NCBI RefSeq assembly: GCF_018278905.1
Contig: NZ_CP046600.1
Span: 868,001-932,000, forward strand
Source: Mycobacterium spongiae
GTDB lineage: Bacteria; Actinomycetota; Actinomycetes; Mycobacteriales; Mycobacteriaceae
DNA length: 64,000 bases
Direction: 5' to 3'
A program made the translations under genes and the position numbers. Under the pieces are notes generated by a model. It worked only from the letters and a program-made list of their open reading frames with translations, ran no database searches and was not told where the DNA came from. Shown piece by piece: positions 35,898 to 44,996 of this stretch; the stretch's first letter is position 1; each line of letters begins with the position of its first letter.

Positions 35898-36245
35898 GTG
35901 TCCGAAGCGCCCAGGGGCAAGACCGCCCGGAGCCGTGTTGTTGTCGATGTAGTGGTCTACGCGGTGGCCAGGCTGCTGCTGGTGGCGGTGCTCAGCGCCG
36001 CGATCTATGGGATTGGGCGACTCGTCGGAGTGACGGAATTCCCGCTGGTCGTTGCGGTGCTTTTCGCCCTGATCATTGCGATGCCACTGGGTATCTGGCT
36101 CTTTAGCCCCCTGCGTCGGCGCGCTACGGACGCGCTCGCGGTCGCCGGCGAGCGCCGGCGTACCGAGCGTGACCGGCTCCGGGCGCGACTGCGTGGTGAG
36201 CCGGCACCGGACGAGGGGTCCGACGAGGTCGTTGACGGGGAGTGA
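35898..36245 (+). CDS. DUF4229 membrane protein
   Basis: 115 aa from GTG 35898. Two membrane segments (VVVYAVARLLLVAVLSAAIYGIG and FPLVVAVLFALIIAMPLGIWLF) are followed by a basic, Arg-rich helix (RRRATDALAVAGERRRTERD) and an acidic end. This is the DUF4229 pattern found across actinobacteria, with no known role. Rv0531 orthologue. It converges with fabH, 30 bp apart; in M. tuberculosis I remember PE_PGRS6 lying in that gap, and here it is missing. Confidence 0.85.
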   Translation: MSEAPRGKTARSRVVVDVVVYAVARLLLVAVLSAAIYGIGRLVGVTEFPLVVAVLFALIIAMPLGIWLFSPLRRRATDALAVAGERRRTERDRLRARLRGEPAPDEGSDEVVDGE

Positions 36246-36275
36246 AACCGCTGGCTGCGCCTTTCGGCGCCACCG

Positions 36276-37286
36276 TCACGAGCCGGGCGGCATCCTGACG
36301 ACTTGGGCGGCGTAGCTCAGGCCGGCACCGTAACCGATCAGCAGAGCCAGGTCGCCGGGTGTTGCTGTGCCGGTTTCCAGCAGTTGGGCCATCGCCAACG
36401 GGATGGAAGCCGCTGACGTGTTGCCCGTGTGCTCGATATCGTTGGCGACAACGGCATCCGGTCGTAGTTCGAGGTTCTTGGCCAGCACTTCGTTGATTCG
36501 GCTATTGGCCTGGTGGGGGATGAAGACGTCGATCTCGTCAGGCCTGACCCCTGCCGCGTCCAGGGCCGCGCGCCCGACTTTGCCCATCTCGAACGCGGCC
36601 CAGCGGAAGACGGCGGTACCTTCAAGCCGCAGAAATGGGCGCGGGCCCGTCGGGTTGTCGGTATAGGAGATCCAGTCGATGTCCTGGCGAATGGCGTCGG
36701 CCTGGCTACCGTCGCTGCCCCAGACGGCCGGCCCGATTCCTTGCGTCGGCGTGGTGCCTATCACGACGGCAGCGGCGCCGTCGGCGAAAATGAAGCAGTT
36801 GCTGCGGTCCTGCATGTCCACAGTGGGGGATAGTTTCTCGGTGCCGATCACCAGCATCGTGCCGGCGCTGCCGCCCCGGATCATGTCGGCAGCGACGCCA
36901 AGCGCGTACCCGAATCCCGCGCACCCCGCTGCCAGATCGAATGCGGGTACGGCCGTTGCGCCCAGTGCCGCTGCGACCATCGGGGCCGACGCGGGGGTCT
37001 GCAGGAAATGGGTGCTGGTGGCGACGATCACACCGTCGACGCCGGAACCATCGAGTGAGGCGCTCGCCAGCGCTCGCTGACTGGCCTCGACCGCCATCGA
37101 CGTTGCGGACTCGTCGTCGGCAGCGAACCTGCGGGTCTTGATACCGGTTCTCGAGTAGATCCACTCATCGGACGAGTCGATGTTTAGGCAAATCTCGTCG
37201 TTGGTGACCACCCGCTTGGGGCGGTACGCCCCGATACTGAGCAATCCGACGCTCTTGGCGCCGCTGGTTGTGGCGATCTCCGTCAT
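36276..37286 (-). CDS. fabH: Beta-ketoacyl-ACP synthase III
   Basis: 336 aa thiolase-fold enzyme. The catalytic Cys is in [19 protein letters not shown], the His in [15 protein letters not shown] and the Asn in [16 protein letters not shown]. It condenses acyl-CoA from FAS-I with malonyl-AcpM to start meromycolate elongation by FAS-II. It is monocistronic as seen here, with a 183-bp region before menA that contains a short tandem repeat. Rv0533c orthologue. Confidence 0.96.
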   Translation of the reverse strand: MTEIATTSGAKSVGLLSIGAYRPKRVVTNDEICLNIDSSDEWIYSRTGIKTRRFAADDESATSMAVEASQRALASASLDGSGVDGVIVATSTHFLQTPASAPMVAAALGATAVPAFDLAAGCAGFGYALGVAADMIRGGSAGTMLVIGTEKLSPTVDMQDRSNCFIFADGAAAVVIGTTPTQGIGPAVWGSDGSQADAIRQDIDWISYTDNPTGPRPFLRLEGTAVFRWAAFEMGKVGRAALDAAGVRPDEIDVFIPHQANSRINEVLAKNLELRPDAVVANDIEHTGNTSAASIPLAMAQLLETGTATPGDLALLIGYGAGLSYAAQVVRMPPGS

Positions 37287-37442
37287 AGCCTTCCTCGGTT
37301 GGTTATTCAGGCTTGTCGGACCTGATCGACTGTAGACGCGGTCGGCGTGGCCGGTGGCCGCAGGTCGCTACCTTCAGTGTGCAATCCCGGCGCCATCCTG
37401 CCCAGGGCATACCGACGGTTGCTCTTGTCGGGTAGGTGGCCT

Positions 37443-37480
37443 TGTTTCCGTTAGGTGGCCGTGTTTCCGTTAGGTGGTCA
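37443..37480. repeat. Two tandem 19-bp units at the 3' end of menA
   Basis: TGTTTCCGTTAGGTGG appears twice with a 19-bp period; the second unit includes the menA stop codon (37470-37472). A small slippage duplication between menA and fabH. Confidence 0.6.
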
Positions 37481-38342
37481 GAGCCAATGCCCCCGCCACC
37501 GCGATCGCCCACACGAGCATCGCCAACCCGGTGTCGCGCAGTACCGGAATCAACTCACGCCCGCCGCGACCGGATCGAACCGGGCCGAGGGCCCGCAGCG
37601 CCAGCGGCGCCGCCAGTAATCCGGCCGCGCACCATGGCGCCGCGATCATCAGCACCCCGGTCGCGATTGTGGCGGTGGCCAGCAGTGCCTGGTACAGCAC
37701 CCGGGTGCGTGCGTCGCCAAGCCGCACCGCCAGCGTGATCTTGCCCGATAGCGCGTCTGTCGGGATATCCCGCAGGTTGTTGGCCACCAGTACTGATGAC
37801 GACAACGCACCGGTGGCAACCGCCAGCACCAGCCCTACCCAGTCGACGCGCAGCGCCTGGGTGTACTGGGTACCGAGGACAGCGACGAGGCCGAAGAACA
37901 CGAAAACCGCGACCTCGCCAAAGCCCGAATAGCCGTAGGGTTTCGACCCGCCGGTGTACAGCCAGGCGCCGGCAATGCACACGGCTCCGACCGCGATCAG
38001 CCACGGCGCGCTGAGCAGGGCGAGCGCGCAGCCGGCCGCGGCACCGACCGCCAGTGCCACCATTGCCGCGGCCAGCACCGTTCGGGCGGGGGCCAGGCGT
38101 GAGCCCACCAACCGCGCCGGGCCAGTCCGGTCGTCGTCGGTGCCCCGGATCCCGTCGGAGTAGTCGTTGGCGTAATTGACCCCGATAGTCAGTGCGATCG
38201 CGACAGCCATGGCCAGCAGCGCCCTCCACCACACCGCCGCGTCCAGCCAGGCGGCGGCGCCGGTGCCCGCGACAACGGGTGCCACTGCGTTGGGGAGGGT
38301 CCGCGGCCGCGCGCCGGAGATCCACTGGCCGAAACTTGCCAT
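37470..38342 (-). CDS. menA: 1,4-dihydroxy-2-naphthoate polyprenyltransferase
   Basis: 290 aa UbiA-family prenyltransferase with about eight membrane helices. The Asp-rich motif 1, [16 protein letters not shown], and motif 2, [20 protein letters not shown], bind the Mg-diphosphate of the polyprenyl donor. It attaches a long prenyl chain to dihydroxynaphthoate, giving demethylmenaquinone in the membrane. MenG, menD, menC, menB and menE lie further right in this window. Rv0534c orthologue. Confidence 0.95.
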   Translation of the reverse strand: MASFGQWISGARPRTLPNAVAPVVAGTGAAAWLDAAVWWRALLAMAVAIALTIGVNYANDYSDGIRGTDDDRTGPARLVGSRLAPARTVLAAAMVALAVGAAAGCALALLSAPWLIAVGAVCIAGAWLYTGGSKPYGYSGFGEVAVFVFFGLVAVLGTQYTQALRVDWVGLVLAVATGALSSSVLVANNLRDIPTDALSGKITLAVRLGDARTRVLYQALLATATIATGVLMIAAPWCAAGLLAAPLALRALGPVRSGRGGRELIPVLRDTGLAMLVWAIAVAGALALTT

Positions 38343-38398
38343 CAGGCCATCCTGCCAGGATGGCCGCGCAGCCCCGTGCCTGCGACCAAACGTGCGGC

Positions 38399-39199
38399 AT
38401 GAATGACAATGAGCGGATGCTCGGAGTGATCGGCGGTAGCGGCTTCTATACGTTCTTTGAGCCCTCGGGGTCGTCGGATACCGTCAATCCGCCCACGCCG
38501 TATGGTCAACCCAGCGCCCCTATCACGATGGGCACGATTGGGGAGCACGAGGTCGCGTTTCTGCCCCGGCACGGTGCACATCATCAATACTCGGCGCATA
38601 CCGTCCCGTACCGGGCCAACATGTGGGCGCTGCGTGCGCTCGGGGTGCGGCGGGTTTTCGCGCCGTGCGCGGTGGGTAGCCTGACCCGCGAGCTCGGTGC
38701 CGGCGTGGTCGTGGTGCCCGACCAACTGGTCGATCGCACCAGCGGCCGGGCCGACACGTATTTCGATTCCGGCGGTGTGCACGCCACTTTTGCCGATCCC
38801 TACTGCCCCGCGCTGCGGGCAGCGGTCACCGACCTGCCCGGGGTGGTCGACGGCGGGACCATGGTGGTGATCCAGGGTCCGCGCTTTTCCACCCGCGCGG
38901 AAAGCCAGTGGTATGCCAGCGCCGGGTTCAGTCTGGTCAACATGACCGGCTATCCCGAGGCGGCGCTCGCTCGTGAGCTCGAACTATGCTATGCGGCAAT
39001 CGCTTTGGTGACCGATGTGGACGCAGGTGTTGCCGCGGGAGACGGTGTGAAGGCCGCCGACGTATTCGCTGCGTTCGAGGAGAATATGAAACTGCTCAAG
39101 ACGCTGGTGCGCGGCGCGATCGATCGGGTTGGGTCCGAGCCCACCTGCACGCACTGTCTGCGGCACGCGGGTGTCACGTTGCCGTTCGAGTTGCCATGA
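38399..39199 (+). CDS. S-methyl-5'-thioadenosine phosphorylase (annotated pnp in M. tuberculosis)
   Basis: 266 aa from ATG 38399 ([17 protein letters not shown]). PNP/MTAP family: phosphate-binding GGSGFY and [20 protein letters not shown], and the nucleoside site [29 protein letters not shown]. It cleaves methylthioadenosine, a by-product of polyamine-type SAM chemistry, for methionine salvage. The stop overlaps the next ATG (ATGA), so it is coupled to the epimerase gene. M. tuberculosis Rv0535 carries the name pnp, but the sequence class is MTAP. Confidence 0.9.
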   Translation: MNDNERMLGVIGGSGFYTFFEPSGSSDTVNPPTPYGQPSAPITMGTIGEHEVAFLPRHGAHHQYSAHTVPYRANMWALRALGVRRVFAPCAVGSLTRELGAGVVVVPDQLVDRTSGRADTYFDSGGVHATFADPYCPALRAAVTDLPGVVDGGTMVVIQGPRFSTRAESQWYASAGFSLVNMTGYPEAALARELELCYAAIALVTDVDAGVAAGDGVKAADVFAAFEENMKLLKTLVRGAIDRVGSEPTCTHCLRHAGVTLPFELP

Positions 39200-40236
39200 G
39201 AGTCCTCGTGACCGGAGCGGCCGGTTTCATCGGGTCGCGGGTCGGCGAGGTGCTGCGCGCCGCGGGTCATGACGTTGTTGGCGTCGATGTGTTGTTGCCT
39301 GCCGCCCACGGTCCGAACCCCGTGATGCCGCCGGGATGCCACCGGGTTGATGTCGGCGATCCCGGCGCGCTGGGTCCGATGTTGGCCGGTGTCGACGTGG
39401 TGGTTCATCAGGCGGCGATGGTGGGTGCCGGCGTGGACGCCGCAGACGCACCCGCTTACGGCGGGCATAACGACTTCGCGACCACCGTGTTGCTGGCGCA
39501 GATGTTCGCTGCGGGGGTCCGCCGGCTTGTGCTGGCGTCCTCGATGGTCGTCTACGGGCAAGGCAGGTACCGCTGCCCGGCGCACGGTCTCGTTGATCCG
39601 CTGCCGCGACGGCGCGCGGACCTTGATGCCGGGAATTTCGAGCACCGCTGTCCGCTCTGTGACGAGGCACTGCGGTGGCAGCTCGTCGATGAGGACGCCG
39701 CGCTACGGCCACGCAGCTTGTATGCGGCTAGCAAGACCGCGCAAGAGCACTACGCGCTGGCCTGGTCGGAGTCGACCGGCGGATCGGTAGTGGCGCTGCG
39801 GTACCACAACGTTTACGGTCCCGGCATGCCGCGTGACACGCCGTACTCGGGTGTGGCGGCGATCTTTCGTTCGGCGTTGGAAAAAAACGAGCCACCGAGG
39901 GTCTTCGAAGACGGCGGTCAAATGCGTGATTTCGTTCATGTCGACGACGTGGCCGCGGCTAACCTCGCCGCGGCACACCTGATTGAATCCGACCATCACG
40001 GTTTTGCCGCGGCCAACGTGTGTTCCGGCCGGCCCATCTCGATCCTGGACGTGGCGACCGCGCTCTGCGACGCGCGTGGTCGCTCGGTGTCGCCCGTCAT
40101 CACCGGCCAATACCGCAGCGGCGACGTGCGTCACATTGTCGCCGATCCTGCACGCGCGACCAATCTGTTGGGGTTTCGTGCGGGCGTCGATCCGCAGGCA
40201 GGGCTCCACGAATTCGCGTTCGCGCCTCTTCGCTGA
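39196..40236 (+). CDS. galE3: NAD-dependent epimerase/dehydratase, GalE-like
   Basis: 346 aa, the same length as I recall for M. tuberculosis GalE3 (Rv0536). Rossmann motif VTGAAGFIGSRVGEVLRAAG at the N-terminus and the catalytic Tyr-x3-Lys in SLYAASKTAQEHYAL. A Cys-rich insert (YRCPAHG...HRCPLCDEAL) with four Cys could bind zinc, an unusual feature for GalE. Extended SDR enzymes of this type act on nucleotide sugars; the substrate is unknown. Confidence 0.85.
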   Translation: MRVLVTGAAGFIGSRVGEVLRAAGHDVVGVDVLLPAAHGPNPVMPPGCHRVDVGDPGALGPMLAGVDVVVHQAAMVGAGVDAADAPAYGGHNDFATTVLLAQMFAAGVRRLVLASSMVVYGQGRYRCPAHGLVDPLPRRRADLDAGNFEHRCPLCDEALRWQLVDEDAALRPRSLYAASKTAQEHYALAWSESTGGSVVALRYHNVYGPGMPRDTPYSGVAAIFRSALEKNEPPRVFEDGGQMRDFVHVDDVAAANLAAAHLIESDHHGFAAANVCSGRPISILDVATALCDARGRSVSPVITGQYRSGDVRHIVADPARATNLLGFRAGVDPQAGLHEFAFAPLR

Positions 40237-40314
40237 CCCGAAGCCTGTCACCGAAATCGAGGTCGGTGCGGTGTCGTGTCGACCTTTGACGGGCGGCTGT
40301 CGATCTCGACGTCG

Positions 40315-41892
40315 CTAAGGCCGGTAGATCTTCGGGCTCACGTGTGGCGTCGGCTCGGTTGACCGAAAGATCCGTGGCGATGCGGCCGGTCCGGCGTCGG
40401 GATCGGGAGCCGTTTGGCGCTGTCGGCTCGCCGGGTGTCGTGGGCTTTCCGACGTCCGGCGAAGCCGGCCGATGATGATGGCAGCCGCGAGGACGCCGAT
40501 CGCGAGGCCGCACAGCACCACGTCGAAGATGCTGGTGATCTGTTGGGCGAGATTGTTTCCATAGACCGGGTTAGCTGGCGCGCCAGGCGATGTTTCGAAG
40601 CGCGGAGCCAAGACGATGCCGACGATGATCCGCGACGCGCTGAGAGTGACGAGGAGTCCAAACAGGGATGAGATCAGCCGCGCGGGCGCCGCCTCCGCGG
40701 CCAGGTAAAAGCGCAACCATAGCGCCAGGGCCGCTGTGGCGAGATCGAACGCGACCAGCGTCATGGTGTCGTAGCGCGAGTAGGGGAAGTTCAACATCAC
40801 CGCGGTGATCAGGTCGGTGACCCTCATTGCGACTGAACTCAGGCACCACACGGCGATAAGCGTCAGGGAGCTCCGCGCCGCCGCCTGCCAGACGCTCTTG
40901 GCGATCGGTGGTGCGTTGGAGGATCTGAATAATGTCAGCGGCGCGAACAACGCCGCGCCCGCCGCCCACACCAGATAACCCTCGTACCCGACCCCGGCCG
41001 TCGACGTGTTCTGGGCAATGCCGTGAAAGGCGTCGATTTCGCGGCCGATGGGAAGAACCCACACCAGGATCCCGGCGACCAGAGTCGACGCTCCGAGCCA
41101 GATCACCGCGACTCGGTTGGCCTCGGTGGCTCGAAGTAGCCAGCGGGAGGCAACCAGGACCGCGATCAGCGCTACCACACCGTAGACGACCGCGGTGCTG
41201 ATGACCGCGATGTTCTGCCGGCCGAATCCGGACCCACTCGCGGAGGGCTGCAACGCGTAGCGCACTCGCCAGCACAGGTTGAAGCCGGTGTTGAGCGCGG
41301 CGGCGAACATCGAGCCGTAGCCGATAACCTGCGCCGCGCCCAGCCAACGGGTGTATTTGTCATCGCGAGCAGCTGTGTCAGTGATCACCGGTTGGGCGCT
41401 CAAGAGTGCGCCGGTGATGCCGAGCCACGCTCCTGGCCCGACGCCACCGGGTACGTGGACGGTCCCGCCGGAACGGATCGTCTGCACTGAGTCGAAGACG
41501 ACGAAGGCGGCCACCAGGACGATGTAGGGCAGGTTGAGCGCGAGACGCAGCCGGCCGGCGAGGACAGGGTTCGATTGCGAGCCCGAGGGTCGCCCGGGCC
41601 CGGCGTATGTGACGACGAGAGACAGCAACGACAGCAGCGTCACCGCCAACAGAAGCCCCGACACCGACCTGCTGGTGTTCGGGATGCGGAAACCGAAGTA
41701 CAGGTTCCACGGGAAAAACAACGCGGCGACGACCAAGGCGCCCGCGGTCAGGTCGCGGGCGGTGTTGCGGCGGCGCCCCGAGTCCCGAGCGGGGTCCGTA
41801 TGGTGGTCCGGTCCGGTCGGGTCGGGAGGCTGCTGTTGCACCTCCTCACCCGCGATGGGGCCGGTGGGTGGGTCGTCGGTGCTCTGGCTCAC
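40315..41892 (-). CDS. Multi-pass integral membrane protein (Rv0537c-like)
   Basis: 525 aa. A hydrophilic, Pro-rich N-terminus of ~45 residues is followed by about ten to twelve hydrophobic segments (for example AGALVVAALFFPWNLYFGF and LNLPYIVLVAAFVVFDSV), then a charged, Pro-rich C-terminal tail. No transporter or glycosyltransferase signature is recognised. It is divergent from the repeat-rich Rv0538-like gene, and a 10-bp tandem repeat lies 13 bp upstream of its start codon. Confidence 0.8.
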   Translation of the reverse strand: MSQSTDDPPTGPIAGEEVQQQPPDPTGPDHHTDPARDSGRRRNTARDLTAGALVVAALFFPWNLYFGFRIPNTSRSVSGLLLAVTLLSLLSLVVTYAGPGRPSGSQSNPVLAGRLRLALNLPYIVLVAAFVVFDSVQTIRSGGTVHVPGGVGPGAWLGITGALLSAQPVITDTAARDDKYTRWLGAAQVIGYGSMFAAALNTGFNLCWRVRYALQPSASGSGFGRQNIAVISTAVVYGVVALIAVLVASRWLLRATEANRVAVIWLGASTLVAGILVWVLPIGREIDAFHGIAQNTSTAGVGYEGYLVWAAGAALFAPLTLFRSSNAPPIAKSVWQAAARSSLTLIAVWCLSSVAMRVTDLITAVMLNFPYSRYDTMTLVAFDLATAALALWLRFYLAAEAAPARLISSLFGLLVTLSASRIIVGIVLAPRFETSPGAPANPVYGNNLAQQITSIFDVVLCGLAIGVLAAAIIIGRLRRTSESPRHPASRQRQTAPDPDAGPAASPRIFRSTEPTPHVSPKIYRP

Positions 41893-41905
41893 GATCTCCC
41901 CGTAC

Positions 41906-41955
41906 GCTTGGGTCGGCTTGGGTCGGCTTGGGTCGGCTTGGGTCGGCTAGGGTCG
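41906..41955. repeat. 10-bp tandem repeat, five units, in divergent promoter
   Basis: GCTTGGGTCG repeats four times exactly and once with one change (GCTAGGGTCG). The period matches one DNA helical turn. It sits immediately upstream of the Rv0537c-like start and ~230 bp before the Rv0538-like start. The remainder of 41893-42184 has no gene. Confidence 0.9.
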
Positions 41956-42184
41956 GGTACTGCTGATAGCGGTTCGCCGGGAGCGAAACTCTGCAGGAGC
42001 GACCGCGCTGCTCGTAGCGACACATTCTCCGTTCGACGCGGCTTCGTGCTGGCTATCCTGCAGTTTTTGAATCCGATTAGGCTGCGCTCGTACCGGAACC
42101 TCGTCGCGCGAACGACGAATACTGTCGACGGTATCCCAGTGTAGTGATGCCGGACATTGCTGGTTACGGGGTGGCCAGCCGAAA

Positions 42185-44320
42185 GTGAGCGGAAAATTGG
42201 ACGTCGTTTTGGGGGTGGCGGTCGCGGGTGGGGTCGCGCGCCTGGCCCTTGTCGAGTCGGGCGCGGCGGACTCCAGCGTGATCGACCAATCCTCGGTCGA
42301 CGTGGCGGAGAATCCTGTCCAGATATTGACCGAGACGGTGGTGGGCACGGATCGGTTGTTGGCGCAGGAGAGCCACCGGCTGGTCGCCACCGGGCTGTGC
42401 TGGTCGGATCAGGATAAGGCTGACGAGCTGCGCCAGGCGCTAGACAACTCCGGTGTCGCTGACGTCGAGGCACTATCGGAGGCACAGGCCGCCACAGCGC
42501 TCTTAGGGTCGGGACGTGCCGGTTCGGCCGTGCTGGTGGTCGGCGATGAGACGGCAACGCTGTCGGTACCGGGTGAACTATCGGCAGCGGGTGAGCAGCA
42601 CGCGCCGCCGACCGTTTTGGCTGCCGCTCTGGTGGAGGGCGCCGACGCCGAGGCCGTTGATGAGGCGACGTTCGATACCTTGATGGCCCCGCTGCGCGAC
42701 CAGCCCCCCGGTGATGTCGTACTGGTGGGCACCTCCGCCGAGCACACCGCGGTTCTTGCCGATCAACTTCGTGCGATGTCGGCCATGCGGGTGCAGATCC
42801 CCGACGATCCCACGTTCGCGCTGGCGCGCGGCGCCGCGATGGCGGCCGGCGCGGCGGCTGGTTCGGCGACGATTTCTCAGCCGGTCTCGGGTGACGACGC
42901 CACCACCTTCCTGCCCCAAGTCGAGGCCGGGCAATCCAGCGCAGAAGACGATCAGCTGGCATATTCGCAGGCCGGCGACGACGAACTGCTTCCCGTTGAG
43001 CCGATGGACGACTACGGCGATGATGGCGATGGCGATGGGGATGCTGAGACGGGGCCGGCCCGCCTCAGCACACGGTCGCTGCTCATCGGTAACGCTGTCG
43101 TCGCGTTCGCGGTGATCGGATTCGCTTCGCTGGCGGTCGCGGTGGCTGTCACCATCCGCCCGACAGCGGCGTCGGCGCCGGTGGAAGGCCACCAAAACGC
43201 CCAGCCGGGGAAGTTCTTGCCCCTGTTGCCGACACAGCAACAGGCGCCGGTACCGCCACCCCCGCTGGATGACCCCACCGCGGGATTCCAGGGCGGCACC
43301 ATTCCGGTTGTCCAGGGGGTGGTTCCTCGGCCGGGAGCCGGGACGCCGCAGGCTCCGGCCCCCGCGGTTCCCGGCGTTGTGCCCGTTCCGGTGCCCCTCC
43401 CGGTTCCGGGCTTTCCGTTTCCGGGTTTGCGGCCAGGGCTACCAATACCGCCGACCGCGACAGTGACGAGGCCGACGAGGCCGACGAGGCCGACCAGGCC
43501 GACGACGCCGCCGACCACGCCGCCGACTACGGCGACGACGAAGCCCCCGACAACGACGAAGCCCCCGACGACGACGAAGCCGCCGACGACGACGAAGCCG
43601 CCGACGACGACGAAGCCGCCGACGACGACGAAGCCGCCGACGACGACGAAGCCGCCGACGACGACGAAGCCGCCGACGACGACTGCGAAGCCCGTCACAC
43701 CGACGACGGTTGCGCCGACGACGGTTGCGCCGACGACGGTTGCGCCGACGACGGTTGCGCCGACGGCTGCACCGACCACGGTTGCGCCTACGGTTGCGCC
43801 GCAGCCGACACAGACTGTGGCTCCCCAGCCCATACAAACTGTGGCTCCCCAGCCAACACAGACTGTGGCTCCCCAGCCGATACAAACTGTGGCCCCGCAA
43901 CCGACGCAGCCGGCTCCGCAGCCCCCCTCGGGCGGTGGTTCTGCCGGTGGTGGTTTGCCCAGTGGCGGTTCGCCCAGTGGTGGTTCGCCCGGTGGTGGGT
44001 CACTGGGTGGTGGTTCGCCCGGTGGTGGGTCACTGGGTGGCGGTTCGCCCGGTGGTGGGTCACTGGGTGGTGGTTCGTCGAGTGGCGGGTCACCGGGCGG
44101 TGGTTCGTCGAGCGGTGGTTCGCTCGGTGGTGGTTCCTCAGGCGGTAGTTCCTCGCGCGGCGGTTCGTCAGGTGGTAGTTCCTCGGGCGGCAGCTCCTCG
44201 AGAGGTGGCTCATCGGGTGGTAGTTCGTCAGGCGGTAGTTCGTCGCGCGGTAGTTCCTCTGGTGGCGGTTCGTCGCGCGGCGGTTCGTCGAGCGGCGGTG
44301 GCCACTCCTCGGGGCGCTGA
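42185..44320 (+). CDS. Membrane protein with long Pro/Thr and Gly/Ser repeat regions (Rv0538-like)
   Basis: 711 aa from GTG 42185. Residues 1-~225 form a folded domain (SGKLDVVLGVAVAGGVARLA; DVVLVGTSAEHTAVLADQL) of a mycobacterial type reminiscent of actin-like ATPase folds. An acidic stretch precedes one membrane helix (LLIGNAVVAFAVIGFASLAV) near residue 305. The outer part is Pro-rich, then eight exact KPPTTT units, TVAPT units, T-Q-T-V-A-P-Q-P units and ~130 residues of Gly/Ser repeats (GGGSPGGGSLGGGS, GGSSSRGGSS) to the end. It looks like a cell-wall-spanning stalk. I remember the M. tuberculosis protein as shorter (about 548 aa), so the repeats have expanded or the Gly/Ser block is new. 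Confidence 0.88.
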   Translation: MSGKLDVVLGVAVAGGVARLALVESGAADSSVIDQSSVDVAENPVQILTETVVGTDRLLAQESHRLVATGLCWSDQDKADELRQALDNSGVADVEALSEAQAATALLGSGRAGSAVLVVGDETATLSVPGELSAAGEQHAPPTVLAAALVEGADAEAVDEATFDTLMAPLRDQPPGDVVLVGTSAEHTAVLADQLRAMSAMRVQIPDDPTFALARGAAMAAGAAAGSATISQPVSGDDATTFLPQVEAGQSSAEDDQLAYSQAGDDELLPVEPMDDYGDDGDGDGDAETGPARLSTRSLLIGNAVVAFAVIGFASLAVAVAVTIRPTAASAPVEGHQNAQPGKFLPLLPTQQQAPVPPPPLDDPTAGFQGGTIPVVQGVVPRPGAGTPQAPAPAVPGVVPVPVPLPVPGFPFPGLRPGLPIPPTATVTRPTRPTRPTRPTTPPTTPPTTATTKPPTTTKPPTTTKPPTTTKPPTTTKPPTTTKPPTTTKPPTTTKPPTTTAKPVTPTTVAPTTVAPTTVAPTTVAPTAAPTTVAPTVAPQPTQTVAPQPIQTVAPQPTQTVAPQPIQTVAPQPTQPAPQPPSGGGSAGGGLPSGGSPSGGSPGGGSLGGGSPGGGSLGGGSPGGGSLGGGSSSGGSPGGGSSSGGSLGGGSSGGSSSRGGSSGGSSSGGSSSRGGSSGGSSSGGSSSRGSSSGGGSSRGGSSSGGGHSSGR
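43541..43684 (+). repeat. Eight 18-bp units encoding KPPTTT
   Basis: Units of the form AAGCCGCCGACGACGACG run head to tail. The first two use CCC in place of CCG at one Pro codon, the first also has ACA for one Thr, and the eighth ends in ACT. Several central units are identical at DNA level, so copy number is likely variable between strains. Confidence 0.92.
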
Positions 44321-44339
44321 CACCCCCTAAGGTCGCTGT

Positions 44340-44996
44340 ATGTCCAGCGATGCGGTGACGGTGGTCTTGCCCTGTCTGAACGAAGAAGAGTCCCTACCGG
44401 GGGTGCTGGCCGCGATTCCGGCCTGCTACCGGGCGCTGGTGGTGGACAACAGGAGCACGGACAACACCACCGCAGTAGCCGAGCGCCACGGTGCCCGGGT
44501 AGTGGCGGAACCGCGGGCCGGGTACGGCTCGGCTGTACACGCCGGCGTCGTCGCGGCGAGGACGCCCATCGTTGCGGTGATCGATGCCGATGGGTCGATG
44601 GATCCCGGTGACTTGCCCCGATTGGTCGCCGAACTCGAAAGGGGCGCGGACATGGTGACCGGCCGCCGGCGTCCGGTGCCCGGCTTGCACTGGCCGTGGG
44701 TCGCCCGCCTGGGAACCGTGGTGATGAGCTGGCGATTGCGTTCCCGTCACGGCCTGCCGGTGCACGACATCGCGCCCATGCGGGTTGCCCGCCGGGAAGC
44801 ACTGCTGAATCTGGGGGTCACGGATCGACGGTCCGGGTACCCGCTGGAACTTCTAGTTCGCGCCGCAGCCTCGGGCTGGCGCGTCGTCGAGCTGGACATC
44901 GCCTACGGTCCCAGGACCGGCGGCAAGTCCAAGGTCAGCGGCTCGCTGCGCGGCAGCATCATCGCCATCCTGGACTTTTGGAAGGTGATCTCGTGA
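44340..44996 (+). CDS. GT2-family polyprenol-phosphate glycosyltransferase
   Basis: 218 aa. It opens with TVVLPCLNEEESLPGVLAAI and VVDNRSTDNT, then the metal-binding DXD-like IDADGSMDPGDL and the late RRSGYPLELLVRAA, the pattern of dolichol-phosphate-mannose/glucose synthases without membrane anchors. It would load a sugar onto a polyprenyl phosphate at the membrane face for cell-wall glycan assembly. The stop overlaps the next GTG (GTGA). Rv0539 orthologue. Confidence 0.88.
   Translation: MSSDAVTVVLPCLNEEESLPGVLAAIPACYRALVVDNRSTDNTTAVAERHGARVVAEPRAGYGSAVHAGVVAARTPIVAVIDADGSMDPGDLPRLVAELERGADMVTGRRRPVPGLHWPWVARLGTVVMSWRLRSRHGLPVHDIAPMRVARREALLNLGVTDRRSGYPLELLVRAAASGWRVVELDIAYGPRTGGKSKVSGSLRGSIIAILDFWKVIS

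Noticed and set aside
41889..42962. 357-codon minus-strand frame across the Rv0537c/Rv0538 divergent region
   Set aside because: Arg/Pro-rich nonsense composition, crosses the promoter region and overlaps two supported genes.
43541..43684. Short repeats considered as a CRISPR array
   Set aside because: Units are contiguous 18-mers without spacers and encode KPPTTT in frame; a protein repeat, not CRISPR. No CRISPR array was seen anywhere in the window.
43012..44802. 596-codon minus-strand frame opposite the Rv0538-like gene
   Set aside because: Its V-V-G-G-F and P-P-x-E-P repeats are the complement of the KPPTTT and Gly/Ser repeats; it also runs into the next gene. A shadow of repeat DNA.
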